Assembly: GCA_945859605.1 (NCBI GenBank)
Contig: OX243811.1
Span: 60,116,044 to 60,180,043, forward strand
From: Lumbricus rubellus
Lineage: Eukaryota; Annelida; Clitellata; Crassiclitellata; Lumbricidae
Direction of reading: 5' to 3'
DNA length: 64,000 nt
This document shows positions 8,830 to 17,590 of the stretch, in pieces. Positions within the stretch are counted from its first letter, which is position 1; each line of letters opens with the position of its first letter. A model generated the notes under the pieces. That model searched no databases, had not been told where the DNA came from, and saw only the letters and a program-made list of their open reading frames with translations. The translations under genes were made by a program, and so were the position numbers.

Positions 8830-11800
8830 TTAATTAAAAATTTTCAACGAGTAGTGACCATATGCCAAAGTATGAATTCCATCCTCCATTATTACCCGTT
8901 TATCGTCATCTGCAGATAATGCAACTTTATTAATTTCTTCTGTATAAATATCATGATGATAAGATCTAATAACATTCATCGTTCGTTGTTGTTCTTTTTT
9001 AGTAAATAAGCAGTCTTTATAATCTTCGTGAGTAATAGTTTTCTGGACAACATTCTTCTTAATACCTTTACATTTCTTGTGCTCATCTCCAGCAGCCATC
9101 TTATAAGAATACAACTTTGCTCTGAGTCCAATAAATTCTTTTATCTGTTTCCCACTAGCTTCATCCTTGAACATTCCAATAACTTTTTTATTTACTCCAA
9201 CCTCAATACCAGATGGATGATCTCTCGGGTATTCACTTGTGTCGAATCGAGTCTTAATATCGCCTGCGATATCTGAGTAAAAGTCTTCAGTTTTAATTTC
9301 GTATGTCAAAGAATCTGTATCGGTAAATAATAATTTAGCTCTATTTCCGTATTTATCCTTGATGTAATTGTAATGAAATTCATACATCAACGTTTTGCTC
9401 AAGTCTAATATACACATGCCAAGATATATAGGTTTATTATAGTACAATTTAGTTTTTTTCATGTGAACGGCTATTAGATTTTCATCGAAAATAGTACATC
9501 TCTCATAATTAGGTTTAGCGGCTAGTTCAATAGCCCTCTCCTCTTGACACACTAACTCTACATCAACACGATTTTCAATGTTCTCACAAGTTTTTCCAAA
9601 GACACTGTTATTCATTAACTTGAAAAAGTCTTTCTCAAAGTCATTAGTAGCTTTCGTTCTAAGAGCTGTATTTAAATCGATATACTTTTTCAACCAATCA
9701 CTTTCTTCGAATAGTACACCTCTATGCACTTTTGTTATTTTCAAACCCAAGCTCTCATACAGCTTCAGATTATCGTAATGCAGCACATACTTCTTTTTAT
9801 GGTTTAAGTTTGGAATTAACTTTTTGACTTTGTTAATCTCAATGCTTTCGGGGGCTAACGGAAAATCGTTATGCAGGTCGTGTAACTCTTTAGGATATTC
9901 CAAATCAACTTCCAATATGCATGGAATACTTCTCCAATTATTTAATTCATCTTCGTTCATCCATTTGAACCCGTGAGTAGGTAAATTTTTGATCATAGCC
10001 CATCCATATAGATTATTCGCATCCAGGTAAGTAATAAATGTAGAATTTTCGTTACTATTGAAATCGCTCATATATTTATTATTCGCTTTCCCGTAACGAT
10101 TTGATATTGTGCTCACTCCTCCTCTCATCCCTTGCCTAAGCATCAGAATCATATCGTAATCACTCAATAACTCCAATTTCACGCCTGTCAATTTTAAAGC
10201 GGCATCCCAGGCTAAGCCAGGAGATGTATAATACCATGCAGGGTCAAGCGTATAGTTCTTCATACACACATCTCTAAAGTTTTCGAAAACATCGGCAAGC
10301 AACAGAACATCCGAAACGTTGTATAAATCGTGATATTCTCTGAATGTTTTGCATCCAAATTCCTTCCATACCGTTTTTGCATGCTCGTAGTCTTCATCGC
10401 TAATATTCGAATCATTTAGCTTAGAATAGAAAGCGGATTTTGGTGGTAGTTCGGTTTCATTAAAGGTAGTAAATGAATCGACGTAGTCATAAGGATATAT
10501 GCCTTTTCTTAGCAAAAGATCGAGCTTCTTTCCAGTATATCGTTTCCCAATATTTTTACACTGGTCTTTGCTTAGGTTCCTCGATAAAGCATCAAGACTA
10601 GAAGCCATAAATTTAAAACTGTCGATAAAACGCAGTTGTCGCTTGACGGTAATCTCTTTTCCCTCTTTATTTACAAACTTATCAACAACAACCTCTCTGC
10701 TAAAAGATATATACTTTTCCTCGTTATTAGGTATGCAATTAATTTTCTCTCCATTATTACCTCTCAGTTTCTTAATGAACAGATGACAATCGTACCCGGA
10801 AAGATTATGAAACACTACAGGAAAAAACTTGGGGATTTTATAGTCTAAATTACAAATGTTATGAGCAGCCCCTCTAAATTTACCGCTAAGGTGACAGTGA
10901 TCTCTCACTCGGTCTTCGCCCAACGGTTTTTCACAGATATGGCATATAGTAGCTCCATCAAAACACTTCTTGTCCTCTTCTGTAAATATCATCTTCTTAG
11001 GGAATTTAAATTGATTATATATTTGTTTTATATTCTCTTCTAGTTTATCTACAAATATTTGACCAACATCATCATCTTCGCTTTCAGCCGTAAACGTCAC
11101 AGGATCTTGAGAATATACACTATCGTCGAAACATTTTATGTGGTAACAAAAGGAGCTAGGAGTATGCTTTTGATATTTATTAGTGTACGACAACTCTGGA
11201 TTTGGTTGGCATGTATCGATCGGTTTTACAAAAGACTCGAAATCTGCGTAGACTATAAACGGAACCCTCATAGAATTGTTATAATTTTTAAAACTTAGCA
11301 TAGTTCCTGGTGGTGGCATTTCTATTTTTTGTGCGTTATGGAGTTTGCAGTACTCATTATGGTTTTTAAGCGCTCCTGTCGTTGTGAAACCATTCATACA
11401 CCTTTTACAATAATACATCGAATTAGTCCGAAATCTCATCAATCTGTTAAAATTCTTGATCCAGCAATAATGTTTTTTTTCTCCATCAGATATAAGCAAA
11501 AGATCAATACTACTTTCACACTTAGACAGATAAAGCGGGTATACTTCTTTTTCATAACCGAATACATTAACATTAATATTATTATTTCTCTCGAACCTAC
11601 CTATCACATTAGCATCAACAGCAACTGGAAACTCAATACCACTCCAGTTAAGTTTTTTCGATTGTTCTGTCAAAGCTTTCGTTATTTTTTCCGGATTTTT
11701 CACAATCGGATTCAAAGCTCTAGTGATACACCATTTGAAGCATTCTTCATCGTCGTTTTTCATATTTATAATAGCCTTTTTATTAGCTAAAAAGTTGGGA

Positions 11801-12486
11801 AGCGGAATGTAAGAACTACCTCTTAAGGGGGTATATTTTACCGTATTGATATCTAATTTTACAACAGTTTTAAATCTCCAATTACTTCCTTGCATCTGAA
11901 AACTAGCAATAGACTCCATGATTTTATCCTTCTTTCTGCTGTATATTTCATTCAAGTCGGTTGCTTCTAAAATAACTTCTGCCCTCGAAAGGAATGGTAT
12001 ATCCTCAGAAGTCACTATTCCAGATTTCATATCTACTCGTTCCATAGTACAAGTAAGAACTAGATTAACCTTTGTTTGGCGATTACTCGACAACAGATTT
12101 ACTACCTGCGGTCTGACGAAATTAAGAAACGACGAGGCATCCATTCCATTAATTCCATCTATTCTATATTGCTTGGTGAATCCTTTAATAGCCGACGCCG
12201 TTTCTCGAATTTTAGTTTTATCGAATATCCTGGAAACAGTTGACTTCAACGATTCGAGTTTTTCGTTAACGACTTTAGTGTCTCGTTCGGGCACATAACT
12301 AAGTAACCAATCCGCAAAATCATTTATTTTAGCTCTAACCCTATTTTTGTATTTTCTCTTAGGCGCTACTGGTTTGTATTTACCAGGTGTGGGTGTAAGC
12401 GTAGGAATCTTAATGTCAGGAACCGATGAGTCGAGCAAGTGTTCAACATGGTTCATGTTTCTTAAACTACTTTTCTTTAAATCCAT
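8830..12486 (-). CDS. Protein-primed DNA polymerase B
   Basis: The protein is 1218 aa. Exonuclease motifs are YADFES (D415, E417), FHNLSGYDCHLF (559-570) and NVSDVLLLADVF (about 723-734). Polymerase motifs are YLDANNLYG (motif A, D822), KLMNNSVFG (motif B, 956-964) and FTDTDS (motif C, D1056 and D1058). All catalytic residues are present. The N-terminal 350 residues are a Polinton-specific extension, the likely place of a terminal-protein function, but I cannot prove that. There is a C2H2-like finger at 360-382 and an HNH/endonuclease VII-like Cys-His cluster at 515-545 (CHICEKPLG...DHCHLSGKFRGAAHNIC). It replicates the element from its protein-capped TIR ends. Confidence 0.95.
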   Translation of the reverse strand: MDLKKSSLRNMNHVEHLLDSSVPDIKIPTLTPTPGKYKPVAPKRKYKNRVRAKINDFADWLLSYVPERDTKVVNEKLESLKSTVSRIFDKTKIRETASAIKGFTKQYRIDGINGMDASSFLNFVRPQVVNLLSSNRQTKVNLVLTCTMERVDMKSGIVTSEDIPFLSRAEVILEATDLNEIYSRKKDKIMESIASFQMQGSNWRFKTVVKLDINTVKYTPLRGSSYIPLPNFLANKKAIINMKNDDEECFKWCITRALNPIVKNPEKITKALTEQSKKLNWSGIEFPVAVDANVIGRFERNNNINVNVFGYEKEVYPLYLSKCESSIDLLLISDGEKKHYCWIKNFNRLMRFRTNSMYYCKRCMNGFTTTGALKNHNEYCKLHNAQKIEMPPPGTMLSFKNYNNSMRVPFIVYADFESFVKPIDTCQPNPELSYTNKYQKHTPSSFCYHIKCFDDSVYSQDPVTFTAESEDDDVGQIFVDKLEENIKQIYNQFKFPKKMIFTEEDKKCFDGATICHICEKPLGEDRVRDHCHLSGKFRGAAHNICNLDYKIPKFFPVVFHNLSGYDCHLFIKKLRGNNGEKINCIPNNEEKYISFSREVVVDKFVNKEGKEITVKRQLRFIDSFKFMASSLDALSRNLSKDQCKNIGKRYTGKKLDLLLRKGIYPYDYVDSFTTFNETELPPKSAFYSKLNDSNISDEDYEHAKTVWKEFGCKTFREYHDLYNVSDVLLLADVFENFRDVCMKNYTLDPAWYYTSPGLAWDAALKLTGVKLELLSDYDMILMLRQGMRGGVSTISNRYGKANNKYMSDFNSNENSTFITYLDANNLYGWAMIKNLPTHGFKWMNEDELNNWRSIPCILEVDLEYPKELHDLHNDFPLAPESIEINKVKKLIPNLNHKKKYVLHYDNLKLYESLGLKITKVHRGVLFEESDWLKKYIDLNTALRTKATNDFEKDFFKLMNNSVFGKTCENIENRVDVELVCQEERAIELAAKPNYERCTIFDENLIAVHMKKTKLYYNKPIYLGMCILDLSKTLMYEFHYNYIKDKYGNRAKLLFTDTDSLTYEIKTEDFYSDIAGDIKTRFDTSEYPRDHPSGIEVGVNKKVIGMFKDEASGKQIKEFIGLRAKLYSYKMAAGDEHKKCKGIKKNVVQKTITHEDYKDCLFTKKEQQRTMNVIRSYHHDIYTEEINKVALSADDDKRVIMEDGIHTLAYGHYSLKIFN

Positions 12487-12516
12487 TTTATCTTACCACG
12501 CAAAAATATTAAAAAC

Positions 12517-12577
12517 ATGTGAGATCGAAGATCCACTTATCGAACACTTATCTGTGAGATCGAAGATCCACTAATTT
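12517..12577 (+). repeat. Intergenic copy of a coding repeat
   Basis: The segment TGTGAGATCGAAGATCCACT occurs here twice (with a short interruption), directly upstream of the polymerase start. The same units lie at 16298-16352 inside the virion-protein gene, where they encode a Ser/Gly-rich repeat. This is a short internal transposition or conversion within the element. Confidence 0.75.
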
Positions 12578-12586
12578 CATATCATT

Positions 12587-12916
12587 TTATCTCTCATACA
12601 CTTTAATTTCGTATCTATCTCTCCAGACATTTCCGTTATGATAAGCTATTATACCAGCACTCTGACCATAGGCCTTAGCAGCTTTATACATCGATGGATA
12701 CGAGGTAACAACGCCAGTTTCTCGATCTATAATATCTACTCTTCTCGGTTGTTTCCTGATACTACTCAACGTGTCATGTCGATATGACACAGACTTGTAG
12801 TCCGTCGGAAGAATATTCTTTTCAATCAGTACAGCTATCATTTGAGGTTTGTTGAGATGTGAAGTGCCTGTAACATCGTGATGCTTGGCTAACATTCTAA
12901 GCTCTGGTAGCTTCAT
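12587..12916 (-). CDS. Small SAP + NUMOD1-like DNA-binding protein
   Basis: The protein is 109 aa. Residues 1-35 (LPELRMLAKHHDVTGTSHL then KPQMIAVLIEK) follow the SAP helix-extension-helix pattern. Residues 58-105 (VDIIDRETGVVTSYPSMYKA, AAKAYGQS, then RDRYEIKV) resemble the NUMOD1/intron-endonuclease repeat, a DNA-binding module, but no nuclease domain is present. It may be a small chromatin-like or regulatory DNA-binding protein. It lies between the capsid and polymerase genes. Confidence 0.55.
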   Translation of the reverse strand: MKLPELRMLAKHHDVTGTSHLNKPQMIAVLIEKNILPTDYKSVSYRHDTLSSIRKQPRRVDIIDRETGVVTSYPSMYKAAKAYGQSAGIIAYHNGNVWRDRYEIKVYER

Positions 12917-12940
12917 AATATATAAGTATTCTTTAAATCA
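12917..12940 (-). promoter_or_regulatory. TTTAAA/TATA start-proximal motif, SAP-like gene
   Basis: On the coding strand TTTAAAGAATACTTATATATT ends at the ATG. The motif overlaps the end of the capsid gene. It shares TTTAAA about 20 bases upstream and TATA within 10 bases of the start codon with other genes of the block. Confidence 0.45.
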
Positions 12941-14243
12941 ATTTTCCATACACTACACTCATTTTCTGCCCATCCGATTGGAACTGCAGCAACCTATCTG
13001 AAATTACGACAGCATACGCTTCTGTGTCGGCTGGCACTGCTGCATTGAAAAGAGCCTTAATCTGAATATCAACGACTGAAGATTTCAAACGCTCGGATTG
13101 CTTGCTTACATCGAACACGAACAGCGGATATAATTCTTTATAATCTACAGGTGTTATATTTCCTTGCGTGATCAACTTATCCATACCATAGAATTTTTGA
13201 CTAAAGGAGGACGCGTCTCTGTACGCTCTGGAGAATTGTTGATTAGGAAACGACAGGTTATGGTCGACAGCTGGATATCTTTCCTGGTTCATCATCACAT
13301 AAATGTTCTTGAGATCGCAGTGATTAAATAGCGATGGATTACTTTCCTGATTACCGCTACGGTCCGTCTGAAATCCTACGATGATATATCTAGGTTTCTC
13401 CGGTGATGTTTTAACGCTCAGACGCCAACTGAAACTTGTCGACTGAGGAACCGTTATTGTGTCGCATTGACGAGCTCTATACGCAACTGGCAACGTTAAT
13501 TTTGATTCAATCGTCTTATACAACTGCATTCGTTCCATATCGGAAGGAATAACGTGCGGAATAAACCATGAAATTTTGTTTATCGCAACTTTTCCAGCAG
13601 CTGCAGCGTTATCTCGGAATATTGCATCATCGTCCGCTTTACGAACTAAAGTCAACGTCTGTTTGAAGCCGTAAATAATCTTGTCGTAATCGTCGCAAAA
13701 CCCGAAAATATGTTTCAACGGAACAATAAAGCTGAACATTCCTTTAGTGTTTGGTTTGCGAATGAGAAAGCTTTGTCTAGTGGCAAAGCCGGGGTTGTCC
13801 GCAATAACAGCAGTCGCTCCAGTGTCTTTATACCACAGCTGATTTAAGCCTTGAGTCAGCTGAAAATCGTTTGGATACGTAAGTAAACCGAGCATCGTTG
13901 TAGCTTGACCCGGATGAAATAGCGTTTCGATTTCTTGATTAGATAACTGATAGGATATTTGACTGAATAGATACATAAGCCCATTATTCGTGAGAGCAAC
14001 TAAATCGGCATTAACGTATGCGGTGTCATCGGTTTTAATTAGTCTTCCATCGAATTGTAGATATGACTCTGCTGGGTGACTGTATAAGTCTTGTAATTCA
14101 ATATTTATTCTTATTTCACCAGAACTGTTAAGGTTAGTTCTCGCTACAGGTTCGTACTCGTGCCATTCGTATCGCTCTATACCTTCATCGATCAATGGTT
14201 GCTCTGTGAATCTTAGAATATCGGATTGCATTTTATTATACAT
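12933..14243 (-). CDS. Major capsid protein (double jelly-roll, Polinton PY type)
   Basis: The protein is 436 aa and beta-rich, with no transmembrane segment or enzymatic motif. Segments I recognise as typical of Polinton major capsid proteins are the central HIFGFCDDYDKIIYGFKQTL, then SWFIPHVIPSD, VPQSTSFSWRLSVK, PRYIIVGFQT and the C-terminal FVFDVSKQSERLK...DIQIKALF. It would form the trimeric hexon-like capsomer of an icosahedral particle with the minor capsid protein at 16751-17524. The function is by family knowledge; the jelly-roll fold cannot be seen directly. Confidence 0.8.
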   Translation of the reverse strand: MYNKMQSDILRFTEQPLIDEGIERYEWHEYEPVARTNLNSSGEIRINIELQDLYSHPAESYLQFDGRLIKTDDTAYVNADLVALTNNGLMYLFSQISYQLSNQEIETLFHPGQATTMLGLLTYPNDFQLTQGLNQLWYKDTGATAVIADNPGFATRQSFLIRKPNTKGMFSFIVPLKHIFGFCDDYDKIIYGFKQTLTLVRKADDDAIFRDNAAAAGKVAINKISWFIPHVIPSDMERMQLYKTIESKLTLPVAYRARQCDTITVPQSTSFSWRLSVKTSPEKPRYIIVGFQTDRSGNQESNPSLFNHCDLKNIYVMMNQERYPAVDHNLSFPNQQFSRAYRDASSFSQKFYGMDKLITQGNITPVDYKELYPLFVFDVSKQSERLKSSVVDIQIKALFNAAVPADTEAYAVVISDRLLQFQSDGQKMSVVYGKLI

Positions 14244-14267
14244 ATATTTTTAAATAAGAAAATATGT
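14244..14267 (-). promoter_or_regulatory. TTTAAA/TATA start-proximal motif, capsid gene
   Basis: The coding-strand order is TTTAAAAATATATG then TATAATAAA and the ATG. It fits the pattern seen upstream of several late-type genes of the element. Confidence 0.5.
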
Positions 14268-14612
14268 TTAAGCCATTTTCAAACCACCTCCGTTTAAGCG
14301 TTTTACTAGATCTTGAATTCTAATAGCTCCACCTGTATTCGATCCTAGTAATCTAGCTAGAATGACTTTAGTTTCCTGAGTTATCGGCTGCTGAACGGTG
14401 GTTGGTTGGAGTATCTTATTGAGTAATCGTTTTCCAACGTCGATAGCCTTATCCTTAGCAACACTCCCAATCTCTTTGACAGCTGTGCTCGCAATTTGTT
14501 TGGCTGCATTCGAAGTTAGTAGTCTCTTGAGAAATCCTGCAATGGAATCGAATATTCCTGCTCCACCGACAACGTGTACTTTTTTATAACTTCTTCTCGC
14601 AACGACCAGCAT
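14268..14612 (-). CDS. Small basic virion protein (pVI/pX-like candidate)
   Basis: The protein is 114 aa. A basic N-terminus (ARRSYKKVH) is followed by VVGG/A (residues 14-17) and an amphipathic helix GIFDSIAGFLKRLL. More basic helix follows, and the protein ends with LNGG/G (residues 106-109) and four more residues. A protease-type site near each end around an amphipathic core is the layout of adenovirus minor virion precursors that disrupt membranes or bind DNA. No sequence homology to those proteins is claimed. Confidence 0.55.
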   Translation of the reverse strand: MLVVARRSYKKVHVVGGAGIFDSIAGFLKRLLTSNAAKQIASTAVKEIGSVAKDKAIDVGKRLLNKILQPTTVQQPITQETKVILARLLGSNTGGAIRIQDLVKRLNGGGLKMA

Positions 14613-14617
14613 TTCTA

Positions 14618-14685
14618 TATCATCAATTTTTAAATTAGATCATCAATTTTTAATTAGATCATCAATTTTTAAATTAGATCGTCAA
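14618..14685. repeat. Short tandem repeat, about 20-bp unit
   Basis: The unit ATCAATTTTTAAATTAGATC is repeated three to four times with one-base variations. It runs from just upstream of the 114-aa gene into the last codons of the 299-aa gene. It contains repeated TTTAAAT-like cores and may serve as promoter sequence. Confidence 0.75.
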
Positions 14686-15573
14686 TTTTTTATATTCATC
14701 TTTGGTTATCACTCTTTGTCTTAGTAACTCATCCGTCATACCTACAATTTCATTTCTTACACCCGTATTTCCCGCTTTGTAGCTATATATTCGCAACTCT
14801 AATTGTTTTACTAATTCGTTAGGATCTGAAGGAATGGTAATTATTCCGCTTCCTGTTTTACCTCTTAACTTCATGTAATCGTCCCATATGGGTTTTATTA
14901 TCTGTTTATATTTTACACTTCTAGACGATTTAGGTTTGTTTGGTTTATTTGGCTGACTCATGGCATTCGTTTTAGTTAGAATCTCGGCGTATTCTTCGAG
15001 ATCACGATTATCATAAATTGAACTGTTTGGACTAGCTAACGTTAACAATTCCCATAATCCTGGAGTTCCTTGATAAGTTGTGGTTCCAACTGTAATATCA
15101 TTTCCTTGGATTGAGGCTTCGCTGTCACCGATGTAGAATTTTCCATCTCTTGATCTTAATCCGAATGTTGTATCCACAAGTCTTCTATCGGAAGCATATT
15201 TTTTAAGGTATTCAACTGCAATATTTCCTAATTCTAACCTTCTAATGTCTTCTACTGGGTCATCGTCATCGTACGCCTCTATAGACGGATACTGGGGAAA
15301 TTGAATAGTTTTCAACGAATCTGGAAGTGATTTTAGAGCGAGTGATGTTGCTGCAGAGTTATCTTTTATTGTCGACAGCAAAGCGTTTTGTTCTTTTGAA
15401 ATTGCCGATTGAGAGTCGACTATTGGTTTGTAGATTTTCGTTAATTCTCGTTGAAGTCCAAGATCATCTATTCTCTCAGAGAGAAAGTTTTGTTTAATAT
15501 TTTTTTTCGTTTTTAAAAACTCTTCGATAATAAAATCTCTTTTTGCAGGATCACTAATTTTCAGTAGTGACAT
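14674..15573 (-). CDS. Conserved Polinton protein, unknown function
   Basis: The protein is 299 aa. The N-terminal 95 residues are predicted helical, probably a coiled coil (SERIDDLGLQRELTKIYKPI, EQNALLSTIKD). The central domain has RDGKFYIGDSEASI, GNDITVGTTTYQGTPGLWEL and LLTLASP, a signature I recognise from other metazoan Polintons. The C-terminus has KYKQIIKPIWDDYMKLRGKT and an acidic-basic tail. I know no enzymatic motif in it. Its place among capsid genes suggests a structural or assembly role. Confidence 0.6.
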   Translation of the reverse strand: MSLLKISDPAKRDFIIEEFLKTKKNIKQNFLSERIDDLGLQRELTKIYKPIVDSQSAISKEQNALLSTIKDNSAATSLALKSLPDSLKTIQFPQYPSIEAYDDDDPVEDIRRLELGNIAVEYLKKYASDRRLVDTTFGLRSRDGKFYIGDSEASIQGNDITVGTTTYQGTPGLWELLTLASPNSSIYDNRDLEEYAEILTKTNAMSQPNKPNKPKSSRSVKYKQIIKPIWDDYMKLRGKTGSGIITIPSDPNELVKQLELRIYSYKAGNTGVRNEIVGMTDELLRQRVITKDEYKKLTI

Positions 15574-15595
15574 TTTTTATTATAAGTATAATGTT

Positions 15596-15672
15596 TAAAA
15601 CGTAACGTAAAACGTAAACGTAAAACGTAAACGTAAAACGTAAACATAAAACGTAAACATAAAACGTACACG
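15596..15672. repeat. AAACGTAAACGT minisatellite
   Basis: About six imperfect copies of a 12-13-bp unit (AACGTAAAACGT, drifting to AACATAAAACGT) fill the space between two genes. CpG-containing ACGT cores recur regularly. It may be a promoter or simply an unstable repeat. Confidence 0.8.
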
Positions 15673-16059
15673 TTATGCATCGTAGTAATTAACGTAACAT
15701 ATGGAGTCTTTTTCGTTTATAGTAACTGGTGAATCGGAGTTGTTTTGTATTGTAATTATTATATCCTCTGCGTCCTCTAGTACTGTACCATCTTGAAGGC
15801 TCAGTCTGAGTTGTTTCAACTTCTGTCTAAGAGAGACTAGACACATTCCACTGGTCATTCGGACTCCAAGGCCTACTTCTACTGTAATATTTGTCTTTGG
15901 TTCAATCGTTATCGCTTGCTGAGCAAAAATCTCATATCTGTCGCCTGCTCGTTGTCTTGCAGGAGCGTGAGTGACCACTTTAGGCATCCAAATTATCGGA
16001 CTCACACGAGGCTTCCGTTTGGTGATAAATTTGTGTATTGGGTGACCGTATCCAGACAT
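15673..16059 (-). CDS. dUTPase-fold protein, probably not catalytic
   Basis: The protein is 128 aa. The order of strands and phrases follows the dUTPase trimer fold: RAGDRYEIFAQQAITIEPKT, NITVEVGLGVRMTSGM, LSLQDGTVLEDAEDIIITI, NNSDSPVTINEKDSICYV. The catalytic signatures (the serine-rich motif 2, the Asp-Tyr-Arg-Gly of motif 3 and the C-terminal motif 5) are not recognisable. It is either a repurposed dUTPase or a structural beta-barrel protein. Assignment is by pattern only. Confidence 0.45.
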   Translation of the reverse strand: MSGYGHPIHKFITKRKPRVSPIIWMPKVVTHAPARQRAGDRYEIFAQQAITIEPKTNITVEVGLGVRMTSGMCLVSLRQKLKQLRLSLQDGTVLEDAEDIIITIQNNSDSPVTINEKDSICYVNYYDA

Positions 16060-16075
16060 TTATATAAGTGGTTTT

Positions 16076-16726
16076 TTAAAGTAACATTCCAAGAATAGGA
16101 ATATTTTTAAATGGTGAATTGGGTCCCAAGATAAGACCTTCACCGCTGATATATCCTGCTCCTCTTTTCATAAACAGACCAGAACCCGATATCGAACTAC
16201 CCTTTTTCCACGGAGATAGAAAAAGACCTTCCCCAGCAGGCACTATCTTACAGCATATTCCTCCTTTCTTAACGTAGAGCACTCCAGATCCACTTATCGG
16301 GTGTGAGATCGAAGATCCACTTATCGGGTGTGAGATCGAAGATCCACTAATTTTATCGACAATTTTGGAACCAGCTGCAGAACCCAATCCTGTTAAGGCT
16401 CCTGTGGCTAAACTCGGAAGAACACTAGACAGAAGAAACTTTCCGGCTGTTGCTAAGAACGGTAGAATAGCGCCAATAAATCCGCCTTCGACTCTCGCAT
16501 TGTCTTCTAATTGCTTTTTACCCATTTTAATTGTCACTCCAGTTCCATTCTGATACGCTTTAGTTAACTTGTTGATTTGCCTCTGGTTTAGAGCTAACAC
16601 ATGCTCACCAGTTATGTCTCCATGAGAAAGTCTTATACTCACTCCAGTTCCTACTTGAACAGCTCGCTTAATCTTCTCTTTTTGCCCTTCAGAAATATTA
16701 ACTTTGACCTTAGCGTAAGCGCTCAT
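16076..16726 (-). CDS. Glycine-rich virion-associated protein, membrane-active candidate
   Basis: The protein is 216 aa. The N-terminal 75 residues contain two similar units (GTGVSIRLSHGDITGEHVLA and NGTGVTIKMGKKQ), each near a helix. Then comes VEGG/F (79-82), a hydrophobic stretch FIGAILPFLATAGKFLLSSV, and a Gly/Ser repeat with a duplicated ISGSSISHP unit. The C-terminus LILGPNSPFKNIPILGMLL is of a type I recognise in other Polintons. The hydrophobic segment after a protease-type site suggests a membrane-lytic or capsid-cementing role. The Ser/Gly duplication corresponds to the nucleotide repeat also found at 12517-12577. Confidence 0.55.
   Translation of the reverse strand: MSAYAKVKVNISEGQKEKIKRAVQVGTGVSIRLSHGDITGEHVLALNQRQINKLTKAYQNGTGVTIKMGKKQLEDNARVEGGFIGAILPFLATAGKFLLSSVLPSLATGALTGLGSAAGSKIVDKISGSSISHPISGSSISHPISGSGVLYVKKGGICCKIVPAGEGLFLSPWKKGSSISGSGLFMKRGAGYISGEGLILGPNSPFKNIPILGMLL
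16298..16352 (+). repeat. 27-bp coding tandem repeat
   Basis: Two copies of a unit reading GATCCACTTATCGGGTGTGA then GATCGAA, plus a partial third, code for the duplicated ISGSSISHP in the glycine-rich protein. The length is a multiple of three. The unit reappears in the intergenic space before the polymerase. Confidence 0.8.
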
Positions 16727-16750
16727 CTTATATTAAATATAAACTTTAAA

Positions 16751-17524
16751 TTAAACCTCTCTTATGTGAAATCGTATCGACAATTCCTCACCTCTTAAAT
16801 TAATTAGTTTTCCATTTTGGTCTATTAGTTTTGTTTCCATCGATGAAATAGAGTATAGCGTTATTGGAAGATACACGAGATTATGAGGAGATTCGATTAT
16901 CTTGTAACCAGGCCCGACCGATGGAAAGAAAGAATAAATTATGTTCTCCGTAGTTCCGTTGGCATACGATGATCCTATTATATCACTGGTAACACGTAAA
17001 CTATTCACGCTGTTTATATCGACTATGTGCTCGGATTCGTTATATCCTTCGGAGTATACACGACTCTGAAATCCTAGAACCGTACTAATTGAATTTGGTA
17101 CTGTAAAATCAACTTTATAGTTCTCATCAATTTCCAAAACAGCCTTCAAAGTATTGTTATTTGGTTGCAACTTTATACATTGTCCATGACCTTCTTCTTT
17201 TAGAATTCTCTGTATGTATTCGTTTAAGTCATCGATTTCATAGCAACCGGTTGGAATGTCTAAATCTTCCCACGTTACACCGTTATCTGACGAATATACG
17301 AATTTATTATTTGTTTCGTCTATATTGGGAAAACTGTAGTAAGTTTCAAGATTAACAAGGGCCATTTCATACTTCTTACTTTTGTCCAGTTCGATTAGTG
17401 GATTAAATTTCGTTCGAATTCGTGTGCTCCTTTCGCTCAACAAAATGCAAAAGGATTCTTTAGCCTCTGTGTTGCGTGCAATCGTTTGAGTAGTAGATAA
17501 AATTTCGTCAAGAAGGGTTTCCAT
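16751..17524 (-). CDS. Minor capsid (penton-like) protein candidate
   Basis: The protein is 257 aa. The first 35 residues are helical; the rest is beta-rich (KKYEMALVNLETYYSFPNID, NKFVYSSDNGVTW, YEIDDLNEYIQRIL). The ends VYLPITLYSISSMETKLIDQ and ELSIRFHIREV are typical of the single-jelly-roll minor capsid family found beside the ATPase in Polintons. It would form the fivefold vertices. Function is inferred from family context and position next to the packaging ATPase. Confidence 0.65.
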   Translation of the reverse strand: METLLDEILSTTQTIARNTEAKESFCILLSERSTRIRTKFNPLIELDKSKKYEMALVNLETYYSFPNIDETNNKFVYSSDNGVTWEDLDIPTGCYEIDDLNEYIQRILKEEGHGQCIKLQPNNNTLKAVLEIDENYKVDFTVPNSISTVLGFQSRVYSEGYNESEHIVDINSVNSLRVTSDIIGSSYANGTTENIIYSFFPSVGPGYKIIESPHNLVYLPITLYSISSMETKLIDQNGKLINLRGEELSIRFHIREV

Positions 17525-17590
17525 TTTAGATAGCTATTTTTAAACCTAGAATATAAAATCTTAAATTTTGTTATCATTTTATTATTGCTT

